Shown: positions 8,696-18,900 of the stretch, piece after piece
Numbering within the stretch: position 1 is the first letter of the stretch
Layout of the letters: each line of letters opens with the position of its first letter
NCBI RefSeq assembly: GCF_001007875.1
Contig: NZ_CP011412.1
Coordinates: 930,001 to 994,000, forward strand
DNA length: 64,000 nt
DNA from: Sedimenticola thiotaurini
GTDB lineage: Bacteria > Pseudomonadota > Gammaproteobacteria > Chromatiales > Chromatiaceae
Direction: 5' to 3'
Made by a program: the position numbers and the translations under genes
Notes under the pieces: model-generated
The model's input: only the letters and a program-made list of their open reading frames with translations
Told to the model about the DNA's origin: nothing
Databases searched by the model: none

Positions 8696-9568
8696 ATGGA
8701 TAGAAGAAAAATGAGTGATTTTGATTACGACCTGGCCTTTTCCCGAAACAACGGCATCACCTCCACCCAGGAGCAGGAGCGACTGAAACATGCCACCGTG
8801 GCAATCGCCGGCATGGGGGGCGTGGGTGGAGATTATCTGATAACCCTGGCCAGGGCGGGCATCGGAAACTTCAAGATTTCCGACTTCGATGAATTTGAAG
8901 TGGGTAATTTTAACCGCCAGTATGGCGCCACTATCTCCTCAGTCGGCAAACCGAAAATGACCGTGATGCGGGATCTGGCGTTGGATATCAACCCGGACAG
9001 CCAGATTGAAACCTATCCCGATGGAATCAACGAGTCCAATATCGATGCTTTCCTGGAGGGGGCTGATGTTTTTATCGATGCGGTCGAGTTCTTCGAGATT
9101 CAGACACATCGCATGATCATTAACGCCTGCCGGGAACGGAATATACCGGCCATTTTCGGGGTACCACTTGGCTTTGGCGTGGGAATGCTGGTCTACACCG
9201 CCAACGGCATGTCCTTTGATGACTATTTTGATATCGACTACAGCGCATCGCTTGAACACCAGGTGTTGAAAATGTCCCTGGGCTGTGCACCTGCCGGCTT
9301 CCATCTGAAGTATGTCGACCCGGATTCTGTTGACCTGAGCCAGCGTAAAGCTCCCAGTATTGCCAGTGGCTGTAAACTGGCAACCGGCATGGTTATCACC
9401 CAGGCCATATTGGCCATCCTGCATCCGGAAGAGCTGAAACCGATCCCTCACTATACCTGCTACGACGCCCGGCTCAACAAGCTTAAAAAGGGAACCCTCT
9501 GGATGGGAAACAGAAATCCCGTTCAGAAACTTAAGTTCGGCGTCGCCAAACGACTGTTGGGGTTGTAA
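8696..9568 (+). CDS. ThiF/MoeB/E1-like adenylyltransferase family protein
   Basis: A 290-residue E1-like protein with a nucleotide loop GMGGVGG (39-45), then the acidic and NRQ signature DEFEVGNFNRQYG (65-77) and the basic GKPK motif near 84-87. These support ATP binding and adenylation of a carboxyl end. The zinc CxxC pairs of ThiF/MoeB are not seen, so it belongs to a divergent branch. An ATG at 8711 (MSDFDY) is an alternative start. It converges with a nitroreductase-like gene only 10 bases away. A ThiF domain fused to a nitroreductase domain is known in Rv1355c/MoeY-type proteins, so the neighbours may work together. Target unknown. Confidence 0.85.
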   Translation: MDRRKMSDFDYDLAFSRNNGITSTQEQERLKHATVAIAGMGGVGGDYLITLARAGIGNFKISDFDEFEVGNFNRQYGATISSVGKPKMTVMRDLALDINPDSQIETYPDGINESNIDAFLEGADVFIDAVEFFEIQTHRMIINACRERNIPAIFGVPLGFGVGMLVYTANGMSFDDYFDIDYSASLEHQVLKMSLGCAPAGFHLKYVDPDSVDLSQRKAPSIASGCKLATGMVITQAILAILHPEELKPIPHYTCYDARLNKLKKGTLWMGNRNPVQKLKFGVAKRLLGL

Positions 9569-9578
9569 GAGGAGCGGA

Positions 9579-10649
9579 TCAGATCAGAAAGGAGTCCAAC
9601 GGCCTCCGTAAAGACCGATTCGGTGGCCGTTTGGCGTAGCCGAGCCGAAACAGCATGACCAATTGATCTGTCCCCGTTTGATAACCCGGAGTAGCGCTGG
9701 CGAAAAGCTGCTCCAGGTTATTCAGCCGGGCGATTTCCCTCTCGCTGAACCCCTCACCATCCACTGTTTTGACACGGGCAAGAAACAGTGGAAACGCCCC
9801 CATGGGCTGAACACTCAACCCGGCCGCAGTCGCTTGCAGCCAGAACCGTTCCATAACCCGGCCAAACTGCAGATAATCGGCTGCTCCCCTGTATGTGATT
9901 GAGACCAGGCTGGATGAAAACACCATTGGCAGCCAGACTCCACGTAATGCCATCATATGATGGAGACCCGCAACCCTGTTGAGAAAATGGGTTATTTTCC
10001 AGGAACGAAGCGCTTTTAATACCGGGATAAAGAAGAACTCAATACCCAGGGTGGATTGGGCCAAGCCCTCCCGGGTTCTCTCTGCAGCGTCGCCAAATCT
10101 CAAAACGTGGTAAAAATCCCTGTGTACTTTTTCATGACTGAACCTGATCGTATCCGCCCCATAAACGGTTTTTATGATTTTTTTGCGCTGTTCCGGATTG
10201 TCATAGAGCGTCAGGGTGTAATTTTCAGCCTGATTGACCGAATCCTCTAGTAGCTTCTTGTCACTGGCAGTGATCGTTTTTCTCCTGTCATACAAGGCTC
10301 TGTCAGTACATCGGGAGAACACTGCATCGGACAGATCACCGCCCTGTTTGCCCGGTATCAAAGGTGAGAAGCTTAAGGTGGCGACTATTTTCTGATCAGC
10401 CTCCACGCGACGATTCAGATCCATCTGAAGCCCCATTTGGCGCGCACAGTGATCAATGTTCTCAATCAGTGCGCCGCACCCCATCGCCGTGGCAACCTCT
10501 GCGGGATCGAAAAAGTGACCCAACTGCTCCTGGTCAAGAGAGATCTCCAGCGAATCATCACCTATCCGGAATTTCCAGGGTTGCATATTGTCTGCGGACG
10601 GCGCCATTATCCCGGCAGTTAACAATTTCAGCATATCCTCTTTTTGCAT
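9579..10649 (-). CDS. Nitroreductase-like flavoprotein
   Basis: A 356-residue protein with the nitroreductase-fold start motif APSADNMQPWKF (16-27) and the later helix motif ATAAGLSVQPMGA, as in FMN-dependent nitroreductase-like proteins, including the C-terminal half of Rv1355c-type fusions. It is longer than the usual 200-220 residue nitroreductases. AGGA stands about nine bases before the ATG. It is convergent with the ThiF-like gene and divergent from the GNAT/cyclic-nucleotide-binding gene. Reductase activity with FMN is inferred from the fold; the substrate is unknown. Confidence 0.78.
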   Translation of the reverse strand: MQKEDMLKLLTAGIMAPSADNMQPWKFRIGDDSLEISLDQEQLGHFFDPAEVATAMGCGALIENIDHCARQMGLQMDLNRRVEADQKIVATLSFSPLIPGKQGGDLSDAVFSRCTDRALYDRRKTITASDKKLLEDSVNQAENYTLTLYDNPEQRKKIIKTVYGADTIRFSHEKVHRDFYHVLRFGDAAERTREGLAQSTLGIEFFFIPVLKALRSWKITHFLNRVAGLHHMMALRGVWLPMVFSSSLVSITYRGAADYLQFGRVMERFWLQATAAGLSVQPMGAFPLFLARVKTVDGEGFSEREIARLNNLEQLFASATPGYQTGTDQLVMLFRLGYAKRPPNRSLRRPLDSFLI

Positions 10650-11056
10650 GGCTTCAGATCCTGTTGTTTATTAGATGGCTTATATTGCGCCGAACCGATC
10701 ATAACCGGCCACCGCTGCTACCCTGCACCGCCTGAACAATTTTTAGCGCCGATTATAAATCTATTTCCTATAATAACTATCAGATATGGATCAATGGGTT
10801 AACACCGGTCCGTTTCACGGCAAATTGCACACATAACCGACCAGTAGTATTTTTTCTCTTATATACTGAATGTGTAGACATTGTATATACAGGGTTCGAT
10901 AGATCGATGGTATGAATGGTATTATATTGTTATCGATAGGAAGTTATTTAAAACCACCACCGATAAACGGCTGAAAAGTTTTTTACACTGATTGATAAAT
11001 AACAGTCAGTTCATCTCTATATCAGAGCGCTGTGGTATGGTTTTTGGGGAGGCTAT
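10650..11056. promoter_or_regulatory. Divergent control region, A+T-rich, with palindromes
   Basis: About 400 bases between the divergent nitroreductase-like and GNAT genes. It holds a perfect ten-base palindrome TGTATATACA at 10882-10891 and several ATCGAT-type sites between 10898 and 10940. A TATACT stands at 10862. These could be operator and promoter elements, but no known regulator site is matched. Confidence 0.35.
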
Positions 11057-12199
11057 ATGCAGGATGGTGTCAGATTTGCGATAACGGAAGAGGACAATCG
11101 GGCTTCCTTCAGACTGCGTTATCAGATTTATGTCAAAAGCATGGGTCGGCTCAAGGATAAAGGCGACCATGAAAAAGAGGAATTGCGGGACGAGTATGAT
11201 GAATTCGCCCGTGCTGTAATCGCTATCCAGAACGGTGAACCAATCGGTACCCTGCGGCTCTTTTGGGGTGGAGATCAGCCATTTCCAGACTCACTGATCG
11301 AAGCATACAGTATTGCGCCGTTCATGGGCGTGCTGAGACAGGATCAGATCTGTATAGTCGAACGATTGATGGTGACCGAAGATCACCGGGGCAGCAATGT
11401 CACGTTGAGGATGTACAGGGAAGTCATGAATTTCGTTCTCCAGCACAAGGCGGAAATTGTCCTGTTGGATTGCGAACCCCATCATCTCAACTCTTACCTG
11501 AAACTTGGATTCAGACCGTTCACCACCCCTTATACCTATCCTGGAATTGGCCTGGTCATTCCAATGGCATTAATTGTAGGTGATTTCGAGCACCTTAAAC
11601 AGATTGGGTCTCCCTTTGCTATGCTGACGAAACCTGAAGACTTGGCCTATTGTCAATCGACCGAAGCGCTGACACAAATTATTGACGACAAGTCCAATGT
11701 CCACAGCCTGACTGTTTCCAATACCGGGCAATTCCTCAACGAGATTAAATCCCTGTCACCGGAAAAACAGTTTGCTTTCAACACGACCCCGAGTCTGTTC
11801 GACTTTCTGGAAGAGGAAGAGATCGAACGCCTGATTCAGAAAAGCCACATCATCGCCTGCAAGAAAGGCAACCACATAATCGAAAAGGACAACTCGGCTA
11901 AAACCATGTTTATCCTTTTATCGGGTCACGTGGCGGTTGAGAAAAATGGCCAGATGATCGCCATGGTCTCGCCGGGCGAAGTGATCGGTGAGATTGCCTT
12001 TTTCCTGGGGGTGCCCAGAACTGCGAGCATTATCGCGGCGACTGAAGATGTAAAGGTCCTGTCCCTTGATGAGAAGGGCTTATCACGCCTACTGAAACAC
12101 GAAGGACAGTTGGCCAACAAAGTTTTAATGAATCTTTGCCGCGGACTATGCTCCCGTATCCTTGCCGGTAGTGAGTCATCCGACTTCAGGGCCAATTAG
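11057..12199 (+). CDS. GNAT/LuxI-like acyltransferase fused to a cyclic-nucleotide-binding domain
   Basis: A 380-residue soluble protein. The N-terminal half (about 10-175) has a LuxI/FeeM-like GNAT pattern: FRLRYQIYVKSMG, an acidic stretch, GEPIGTLRLFW, VERLMVTEDHRG, and YLKLGFRPF. The C-terminal half (about 250-370) is a cyclic-nucleotide-binding barrel with the phosphate cassette GEIAFFLGVPRTASIIA. So an acyl transfer reaction may be gated by cAMP, cGMP or a related ligand. A strong GGGGAGG site precedes the ATG. Acyl donor and acceptor are unknown. The gene converges on prsT. Confidence 0.82.
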   Translation: MQDGVRFAITEEDNRASFRLRYQIYVKSMGRLKDKGDHEKEELRDEYDEFARAVIAIQNGEPIGTLRLFWGGDQPFPDSLIEAYSIAPFMGVLRQDQICIVERLMVTEDHRGSNVTLRMYREVMNFVLQHKAEIVLLDCEPHHLNSYLKLGFRPFTTPYTYPGIGLVIPMALIVGDFEHLKQIGSPFAMLTKPEDLAYCQSTEALTQIIDDKSNVHSLTVSNTGQFLNEIKSLSPEKQFAFNTTPSLFDFLEEEEIERLIQKSHIIACKKGNHIIEKDNSAKTMFILLSGHVAVEKNGQMIAMVSPGEVIGEIAFFLGVPRTASIIAATEDVKVLSLDEKGLSRLLKHEGQLANKVLMNLCRGLCSRILAGSESSDFRAN

Positions 12200-12234
12200 G
12201 GATCTTGATAATATCCCCATTGGCAGGCCAGAGT

Positions 12235-15006
12235 TCAGCCATTTTTAAGGGATTTAAGCAACGCCTCCGCTTCTGACTTTTCAGCGAACTCCTCTTCTTT
12301 GCTCAACAGTTCCTGGAGCGTTTCAACCGCCAACTCCTTGTTACCTGCCGCGGCATTAATTTTCGCCTCGTGCAGACGTAGGGTTCTGTTTTCAGGATCG
12401 AGGTATCGGGCCTCCTTAATGGTCTGCAGAGCCTTATCCGGGTTCTTATTGGCCAGATAGACCATGGCGAGTGTATCCATCAATGTCACGGTGCCGGGCT
12501 TCAGCTCGTTGGCTTTTTCGGCATAAACCAGAGCCTGTTCAGGATCACCCTCTCTCAATGACCAGGCCAGATTGTTCAACACCAGCACATTGTCAGGGGA
12601 GAGTTCCAGGGCCTTTTTATAGTACCTGGCAGAGAGATCATACTTCCCCAGTTGGGTGTAGGTCTCGGCCAGGATCAGGTTTGCGGTAAAATTATCACTG
12701 TTTTTATCTGCCCATGTTTCCTGCAGACTCAGCGCCCCGTCACTGTCGCCAACTCTGAGTCTCTGCCTCGACAGCGCCAGCATGTTCTCTGTCGTTGGAT
12801 AAGCCTTAAACAGCCGTTCTGCCAACACCAGGGCCTGTTGATGATCCCCTTTCAACTCCTCAAGGGCGAATTCAACCCGGATAACTTCTTCATTATCGGC
12901 AGCTGTGGTTTTCAGTATGGCCAGCTGATGCTCAATAGCGGGAATATCCTGTTTTCTGGCCAGGAGTCTGAGCAGTGCAATACGCGCAGACAGAAATTGT
13001 TCATCCTTTTCCAGTGCCTCCAACAGCGCAGTTTCGGCCTGATCAGTTTGCCCCAGGCCCATCCGGGCCTGGGCCAGCAGAAAATAACCATTTGCCCCAT
13101 CGGGATCCCGTTCGATGATCTTCAGAGCTTCCCGCTCTGCAGACTCAAAGTCACCTTGTGCCAATTTCTGATTAGCGATAACGGTCATCACCGGTACTTG
13201 TCTTTTTGTCTCAAGATCGAGCGTCTCTATCAGTCCGGCCACCTGCCCCGGTTTTCCAATTTGGATAAAATGATTCGCCAGCATCGTCCGGGGTTTAACA
13301 GCCGATGGGTACAATCGGATCGCTTTCTCAAGCTTACGTACCTGTTGTTCTGTTTTACCTTCAAGCGCATCCAGTTCTGCCAGTTTAACCAGGGTTTCCA
13401 GGTTATCCGGGTGTGCGGCCAACACTTCATCCAGGTAATTCCGGGCACCGTTATAGTCCCGGTCCATTATCAGGATCGCGGCTAGATTGTGTCCTGCGTC
13501 GGTATTGCCCGGCTTCATCTTCCAGGATTGCTCCAGGGCCTTGCGGGCTGCCTTGTAATCCCGTTCCGCCAGGTAGATCATGCCGCTCAGGTTATAGGGG
13601 ATCTCGCTGTCCGGTGCCCTGGACTGAAACTCGCTAACAGCCTGATGGGCGTTATCAATCTGCTTCAGCCTGAGGTAACTGAGTACACGAAATATATCGG
13701 CCCTGTGATTGCTGTCATCCTGTTTAATGGCGACATCCAGTTCTTTAAACCCGTCCTCCTCGCTGCCACTCAACAACAGGCCGGCCCCCAGGCGTATTCT
13801 GGCATCCACCGAGTCCGGATACTGCTCCACAAGATTATTTAAAAGTGCAATACCCTCCGCCGTCTTGCCCTGCATAAGTTGGGTTTTGGCCAGGATATTC
13901 AGTATCCCCTCATCCTTCTCATTGTCTTTTAAAACAGGCGTAAGCAGCCTCTCAACATTATCGTACTGATTCTTGGCATATTTGATTTCCGCCAGTAACT
14001 TTCTGTTCGGAAGGTAGTCGGGATTGATCGTAAAGTAGCGTTCCGCATGGGTTTCCGCCTGCGCCATATTGCCCTGCTGATAGTTCACATAGGCCAGGTA
14101 GAACAGGGAAAGCGGATAACGCTCCTGATCCAACAGTGCCAGATCAAAAGCTGATTTGGCATCCTCCAGTTTTTGCGATACCAGATAGACCAGACCCTGT
14201 GAGAAGGCGACACCCGGATTGCCTGGTAGTTTTTTCTTTAATATATCCAGGTCATATTGTGCCTTTTTCAGGTCATTCAGCAGAATATTGACCGTCACCC
14301 GTTTGTTGCGATCAGACAGATTCGTGGGCTGGAGGGATATGGATTTGGTATAGGCCTCCCTTGCCTCTTCCAGATGTTTCTCTTTAACTTCCAGATCTCC
14401 CAGCAGACTCCAGGCAGCGGGATAGTTATTATCAATTTCAAACGCCTTTTCCAGCTCTGCCCGGGCCTTCTCAACAGCATCCTCTCCCCGCAGATAGGCA
14501 CTTGCCCTGGCAACTCGTACATAGGGAGAGTTGGCTGCCATACTCAACGCCTTTTCGGTCAGTTCCGCCGCCTCACTGGATTCGCCCCGGGTTAAATGAG
14601 CAATTCCCTTAGCCGCAAGGACTTGACCCAGCGCCAATGGATCGAGCTGGCTGGTATCGATTGCCAGGACTTCATCAATCTCTCTTAACTGGAGTTGTGC
14701 CTGGCTCAGGCTGGGGAGTACATCGTTATCATCTGCCCCCAGCTGTTTGGCTTTTTTCAACTCTTTCTCGGCGGCACCGAAGTTGCCGGCCTGCAGGTAA
14801 AGTTGCCCCAGATAGCTGCGCGCCTCACTGTTATCCGGGTTCTGCTGAAGCGCGCTTTTAAGTTCAATGAGGGCCGACTTCTGATCGCCGCTATTTAAAA
14901 ACTGCCGGGCATTTTCCACATGTTGCTGATCATCAATGGGTGATCCGCAGCCGGCAACAAGCAGTGAAAGGGAGAGATAAAACACACCACTAAGAATCTT
15001 ATTCAT
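12235..15006 (-). CDS. prsT: XrtA/PEP-CTERM system TPR lipoprotein PrsT
   Basis: A 923-residue lipoprotein: signal peptide with lipobox LLVAGC near the start, then tandem TPR units through nearly the whole chain (for example ARSYLGQLYLQAGNFGAAEKE and the last copies ending near 12300). Length and layout match PrsT, the large TPR protein of XrtA polysaccharide loci, thought to scaffold export or assembly in the periplasm. ATG at 15006 is chosen over 15033, because AGGAAG is spaced five bases before it and the signal peptide begins there. No companion prsK/prsR sensor genes are in the window. Export role is inferred. Confidence 0.92.
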   Translation of the reverse strand: MNKILSGVFYLSLSLLVAGCGSPIDDQQHVENARQFLNSGDQKSALIELKSALQQNPDNSEARSYLGQLYLQAGNFGAAEKELKKAKQLGADDNDVLPSLSQAQLQLREIDEVLAIDTSQLDPLALGQVLAAKGIAHLTRGESSEAAELTEKALSMAANSPYVRVARASAYLRGEDAVEKARAELEKAFEIDNNYPAAWSLLGDLEVKEKHLEEAREAYTKSISLQPTNLSDRNKRVTVNILLNDLKKAQYDLDILKKKLPGNPGVAFSQGLVYLVSQKLEDAKSAFDLALLDQERYPLSLFYLAYVNYQQGNMAQAETHAERYFTINPDYLPNRKLLAEIKYAKNQYDNVERLLTPVLKDNEKDEGILNILAKTQLMQGKTAEGIALLNNLVEQYPDSVDARIRLGAGLLLSGSEEDGFKELDVAIKQDDSNHRADIFRVLSYLRLKQIDNAHQAVSEFQSRAPDSEIPYNLSGMIYLAERDYKAARKALEQSWKMKPGNTDAGHNLAAILIMDRDYNGARNYLDEVLAAHPDNLETLVKLAELDALEGKTEQQVRKLEKAIRLYPSAVKPRTMLANHFIQIGKPGQVAGLIETLDLETKRQVPVMTVIANQKLAQGDFESAEREALKIIERDPDGANGYFLLAQARMGLGQTDQAETALLEALEKDEQFLSARIALLRLLARKQDIPAIEHQLAILKTTAADNEEVIRVEFALEELKGDHQQALVLAERLFKAYPTTENMLALSRQRLRVGDSDGALSLQETWADKNSDNFTANLILAETYTQLGKYDLSARYYKKALELSPDNVLVLNNLAWSLREGDPEQALVYAEKANELKPGTVTLMDTLAMVYLANKNPDKALQTIKEARYLDPENRTLRLHEAKINAAAGNKELAVETLQELLSKEEEFAEKSEAEALLKSLKNG

Positions 15007-15236
15007 TAAACTTCCTATTTGTTCATTTAGCATGCTGAACAGATCTTCTGTCCACTATCCGGATAACTGCAATATCACAAAAAAGTTTTAATAGTCCTCT
15101 GTTTGCAGGCTATAGATCCCGGACCAACAACCCGAATGTCCACATGGTTAAAAAGATACCCATGATGCCCCATGCATCTGGTAGCGGCAACACCGGACGG
15201 AGGGTTTACTCGATCAACACCACAGATGCTATCTAT

Positions 15237-15728
15237 CTAGGAGAAACCATACCGGGTAATCAAATGCTCCACTAAGCCCCTGCATCCCAGTTCCAGCAAT
15301 CCCTGTACCCGCTCGAATCCCAGAAGGTTGCCAAAATAGGGATCCGGGATTTCAGCTGCATCACTCCCTGGCGCATACGACATGATCAATGATAGCTTGT
15401 CCCCATACTCTTCGGGACAGATCGCCTGCAGACTATGCAGATTCTCCTCATCCATGGCCAGAATGTGATCGAATCGCTGAAAATCCTCCTCGCTGATCAT
15501 GCGTGCCTTCAACTTCCTGATGTTAATCCCCCCCTTATCAGCCACTTGCTGTGCACGTTTATCAGGGCGGTGACCAGGCTTGAATACATGGGTACCAGCG
15601 GAATCCACTTCGACCAGGTGATCCAGGCCCCGCATCATCAGCTCACGCTTCATCAAGCCCTCTGCCATGGGTGAGCGGCAGATATTGGCAGAGCAGACCA
15701 TGAGAAGAGAGATTTTTTTCTTTTTCAT
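15237..15728 (-). CDS. Low-molecular-weight protein-tyrosine phosphatase
   Basis: A 163-residue phosphatase with the signature loop CSANICRSP (CX5R, nucleophile Cys followed by Arg) near the N-terminus and the acid motif IPDPYFG near residue 125. In capsule and exopolysaccharide loci such Wzb-like enzymes dephosphorylate the tyrosine autokinase that controls chain length. A Tyr-rich kinase tail at the right edge of the window is a candidate partner. Start: the frame extends to 15788, but ATG at 15728 (MKKKKISLLMVC) gives the family length. Ribosome site is weak. Confidence 0.92.
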   Translation of the reverse strand: MKKKKISLLMVCSANICRSPMAEGLMKRELMMRGLDHLVEVDSAGTHVFKPGHRPDKRAQQVADKGGINIRKLKARMISEEDFQRFDHILAMDEENLHSLQAICPEEYGDKLSLIMSYAPGSDAAEIPDPYFGNLLGFERVQGLLELGCRGLVEHLITRYGFS

Positions 15729-15954
15729 ATTATGATACTGGTAAGATGAAGTGCTTTGATCCTGCTTGGTCACTGTTAAATATAACATGCCTTCCGGTTC
15801 GTGCTGAGCCGTTCACGGTGGTTAACTCATGGAATAATCGCAGGGAGCCTGTGCAGATGGATGTGCACCAATCAGATAACAGGTCGCTTTTTTCATCCCC
15901 CACAACATACCCTATCCCTGATTGGCGTTGGCACAAACGGAACAAATCTTCACT

Positions 15955-18900
15955 ATGTCTAAACCGTTGACCAGGCCGCAACAGGTAGCGCCCCAGCTAC
16001 TGGTGTTCTTCCAGCGCCTGCTGGCTATCGGGATTTTGACCACCGTCACTGTTACGCTGGTGGATTTCCCCATCGCAGTCAACTGGCTGGCAGCCGGTTT
16101 TGTCCTCTATCTGCTACTGCTGTGGCGTTACCCCTGGCTCTGGTTGATTGTCCTGCCGACCCTGCTGCCGGTCCTCGACCTGACACCCGCCAGTGGGCGT
16201 ATCTTCTTTGGTGAATTTGATCTGCTGGTGCTGATCACGGTGGCCGCCGGCCTGATGAGGCGAGAAGCCTGGTTCACCCCGCTGCAACTCAACCGGAAAC
16301 GCTGGCTTCTCATACTCCTGCTGATTGTCTGGCAGTGTTACACCGCCCTGAAAGGGCTGCTACCTATTCAGCCGGTCGATGCCAATGCATTTACCAGTTA
16401 TTACAGCCACTACAACAGCCTGAGACTGGCAAAAGGTTTTTTCTGGGCACTACTTCTGCTGCCGTTGTTGGGGCAGGCTATTAATCGGGGCAACCCGGTC
16501 GTACGGCTGTTTATCGCCGGCGTGGTCGGTGGTCTGGCAACCGATCTGATGGCGATTCTCTGGGAAAGAGCACTGTTTTCCGGCATCCTCAACTTCTCCA
16601 AGCCCTACCGGGTAACCGGCCTGTTCTCCGGCATGACGACCGGTGGAGCGCCGTTGGATGCCCACCTGATCTTCTCCCTGCCGTTTGTTGGCGCGCTATT
16701 CCTGCTGTGGCGAAACCGCTTGATTCATCTGGCCGGTTTCTGTCTGCTGCTGTTTGCGCTCTACGGTCTGGCGGTCACCTTCAGTCGTGCCGATTATGCG
16801 GCGGTGATTGTGGCTGTTTTTACCGGCCTGGCGGCCTGGATGCTGATCAGCCGTTCTGCCCCTTCCAGCCATGCTGGCAGGGGCTGGTATCTACTCGGTA
16901 TCGTGGCGCTGGCGCTGCTGGTATCCACCCCATTTATCAGTGGCGAATTCATCAAACACCGCTTCAGCACGGTGAGCAGTGACCTGGCCGGACGTTTCCA
17001 ACACTGGAATTCGGCAATCGACATGATGGGGAAGGATAAAGAGAGTCAACTGTTTGGTATGGGCCGCGGAGCCTTTCCAAGGAGCTACTACTGGTCCCAT
17101 CCCGGTGATGACCTCCCCCCCACCATGTTGCATGCCCGGCAGGACAACAACAGTTTTCTGCGCATGGACAGGAGCAACGATAGCGGCGACCTGTTCCTGA
17201 CCCAACGCTTCGAAGTAGCGGAACCGGGGCCCTACCGTCTGTCCATCAGCCTGCGACCCAGAAACGACCAAGCTACCCGACTACTGGTGGAGATTTGTGA
17301 AAGGTTGATTTACCAGTCTTACAAGACCTGCCGCTGGATGGGTATCAATACCGGTTCCGATAGCAGCCAATGGATCAATTTCAATAAAACTTTCAGTGTA
17401 AGGAACCTGGGAGTAAAACAGTGGTACGGCTCACGCCCGGTGCAGATATCCATTCTGAACCGGGGACTCACCCAGGGAGTTGATATCGATGACGTACAGA
17501 TCATCACTCCCAGCGGCAAACAGCTACTACAGAACAGTACCTTTGATCAGGGCCTGGATCACTGGTTCTTCTATTCCGGTAACCATCTTGGCTGGCATAT
17601 CAAAAACATCTGGGTCGATACCTTCTTTGAAGGGGGGTGGATCGGTCTTCTTATCTTCACGTTACTAATTGTCTACAGCCTGCTGGTTTCCCTTGAGCGA
17701 CTGCGACACAGGGACAGTTTTCCCCTGCTCTATCTGCCCGCCCTTACCGGTTTGCTGGTGGTGGGGCTGTTTGACAGTATCCTGGACGAACCCCGGCTGA
17801 CGCTGCTGCTGTTCCTCTCCACCTGGATACTGCTGGCCAGCCGCACAACGGCACTTACCCTGCTTCCAGCCCAACAGCATCCCCCGGGAATGGCAAACAA
17901 GCTGCTGCGCCACTTCCGGCGGCTCCCGCTCCTATACCAGATTTCAGCTGTTATCGTGAGCACCCTGTTATTGCTCACCCTGGGTATCTGGGGAGCCACC
18001 CAATATACCGGCATGGGCACCCGGCAACTGGCCTTGCGCCTGCTGGACAAACTGGGCCAGCGGGATGGTTATCTGGTACAGGCTATCATGCCTGACAGCT
18101 ACCACAACGCACACCAACTGGTGGGGAACTTGAGACCGGCCCACCCCAGAATCCTCCTGCCGGAGCTCTCCAAATGGCAGGGGCACGGCATTTCCCAGGC
18201 CATAGAGCAGCGCCTTGCTCTCTACAGTAACTATGACAGAAAAAACTACCGCCCCTGCTCCAGCAACAGCCTGCCAGGCCTGACCAGCTGCTGGTTAAGT
18301 ACCGGCGATGCTGCCACCGCAGAAAAGATTATTCACGGGCTCAGAAGTGGCTATATGCAGGTGGCGCGAAATAACGAAAACTACGGAAATGTGTGGCAAT
18401 ACGCCTTCGCCTACGACTTTATTCATCTCTATCCCGGCTTGAAAGAGGATGACCGCCTGGCCATCGAGGACAGGATCCGCAGCGCGCTGCGGCACGCCCT
18501 GCTGTTACTGGAGGGGAACAGCTTGTCGCTCTGGCATGGCCGGACCACGCTCTCCTCTATCGCCTGGTTGGCAGCTGTAGTGCTGGACCCGACCAACCCT
18601 GACGATCTGCTCCTGATAACCCAGGCTCAGGCCCATTTCCTGGAAACCCTCAAAGCGGTGGCCATGACGGAAGCCTGGCCGGAGGGTTATAACTACTGGA
18701 TCAACAATCGGGGATTTCTCTTCACCCTGGCCGCCAACGCCTACCTGAACGGAGTGGAAGATCCGCAAAACCGCCAGCAAGTGATAGAAACCCTCAGGCG
18801 TGTGGGGTATTGGCATATCTACAACACCCGCCCCGACAACCGGGCCCATGGCCTGGGTGATGAAGGCCCCCGGGTCGATTTGAAAGATGAGACTCGACGG

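Noticed and set aside
12652-13485. 277-codon plus-strand frame inside prsT
   Set aside because: It lies antisense within the TPR gene, has no recognisable domain, and the minus-strand frame has clear TPR repeats.
15929-15945. TTGGCAC upstream of the ligase-lyase gene
   Set aside because: The -24 half fits, but GAAC stands where TTGC is needed.
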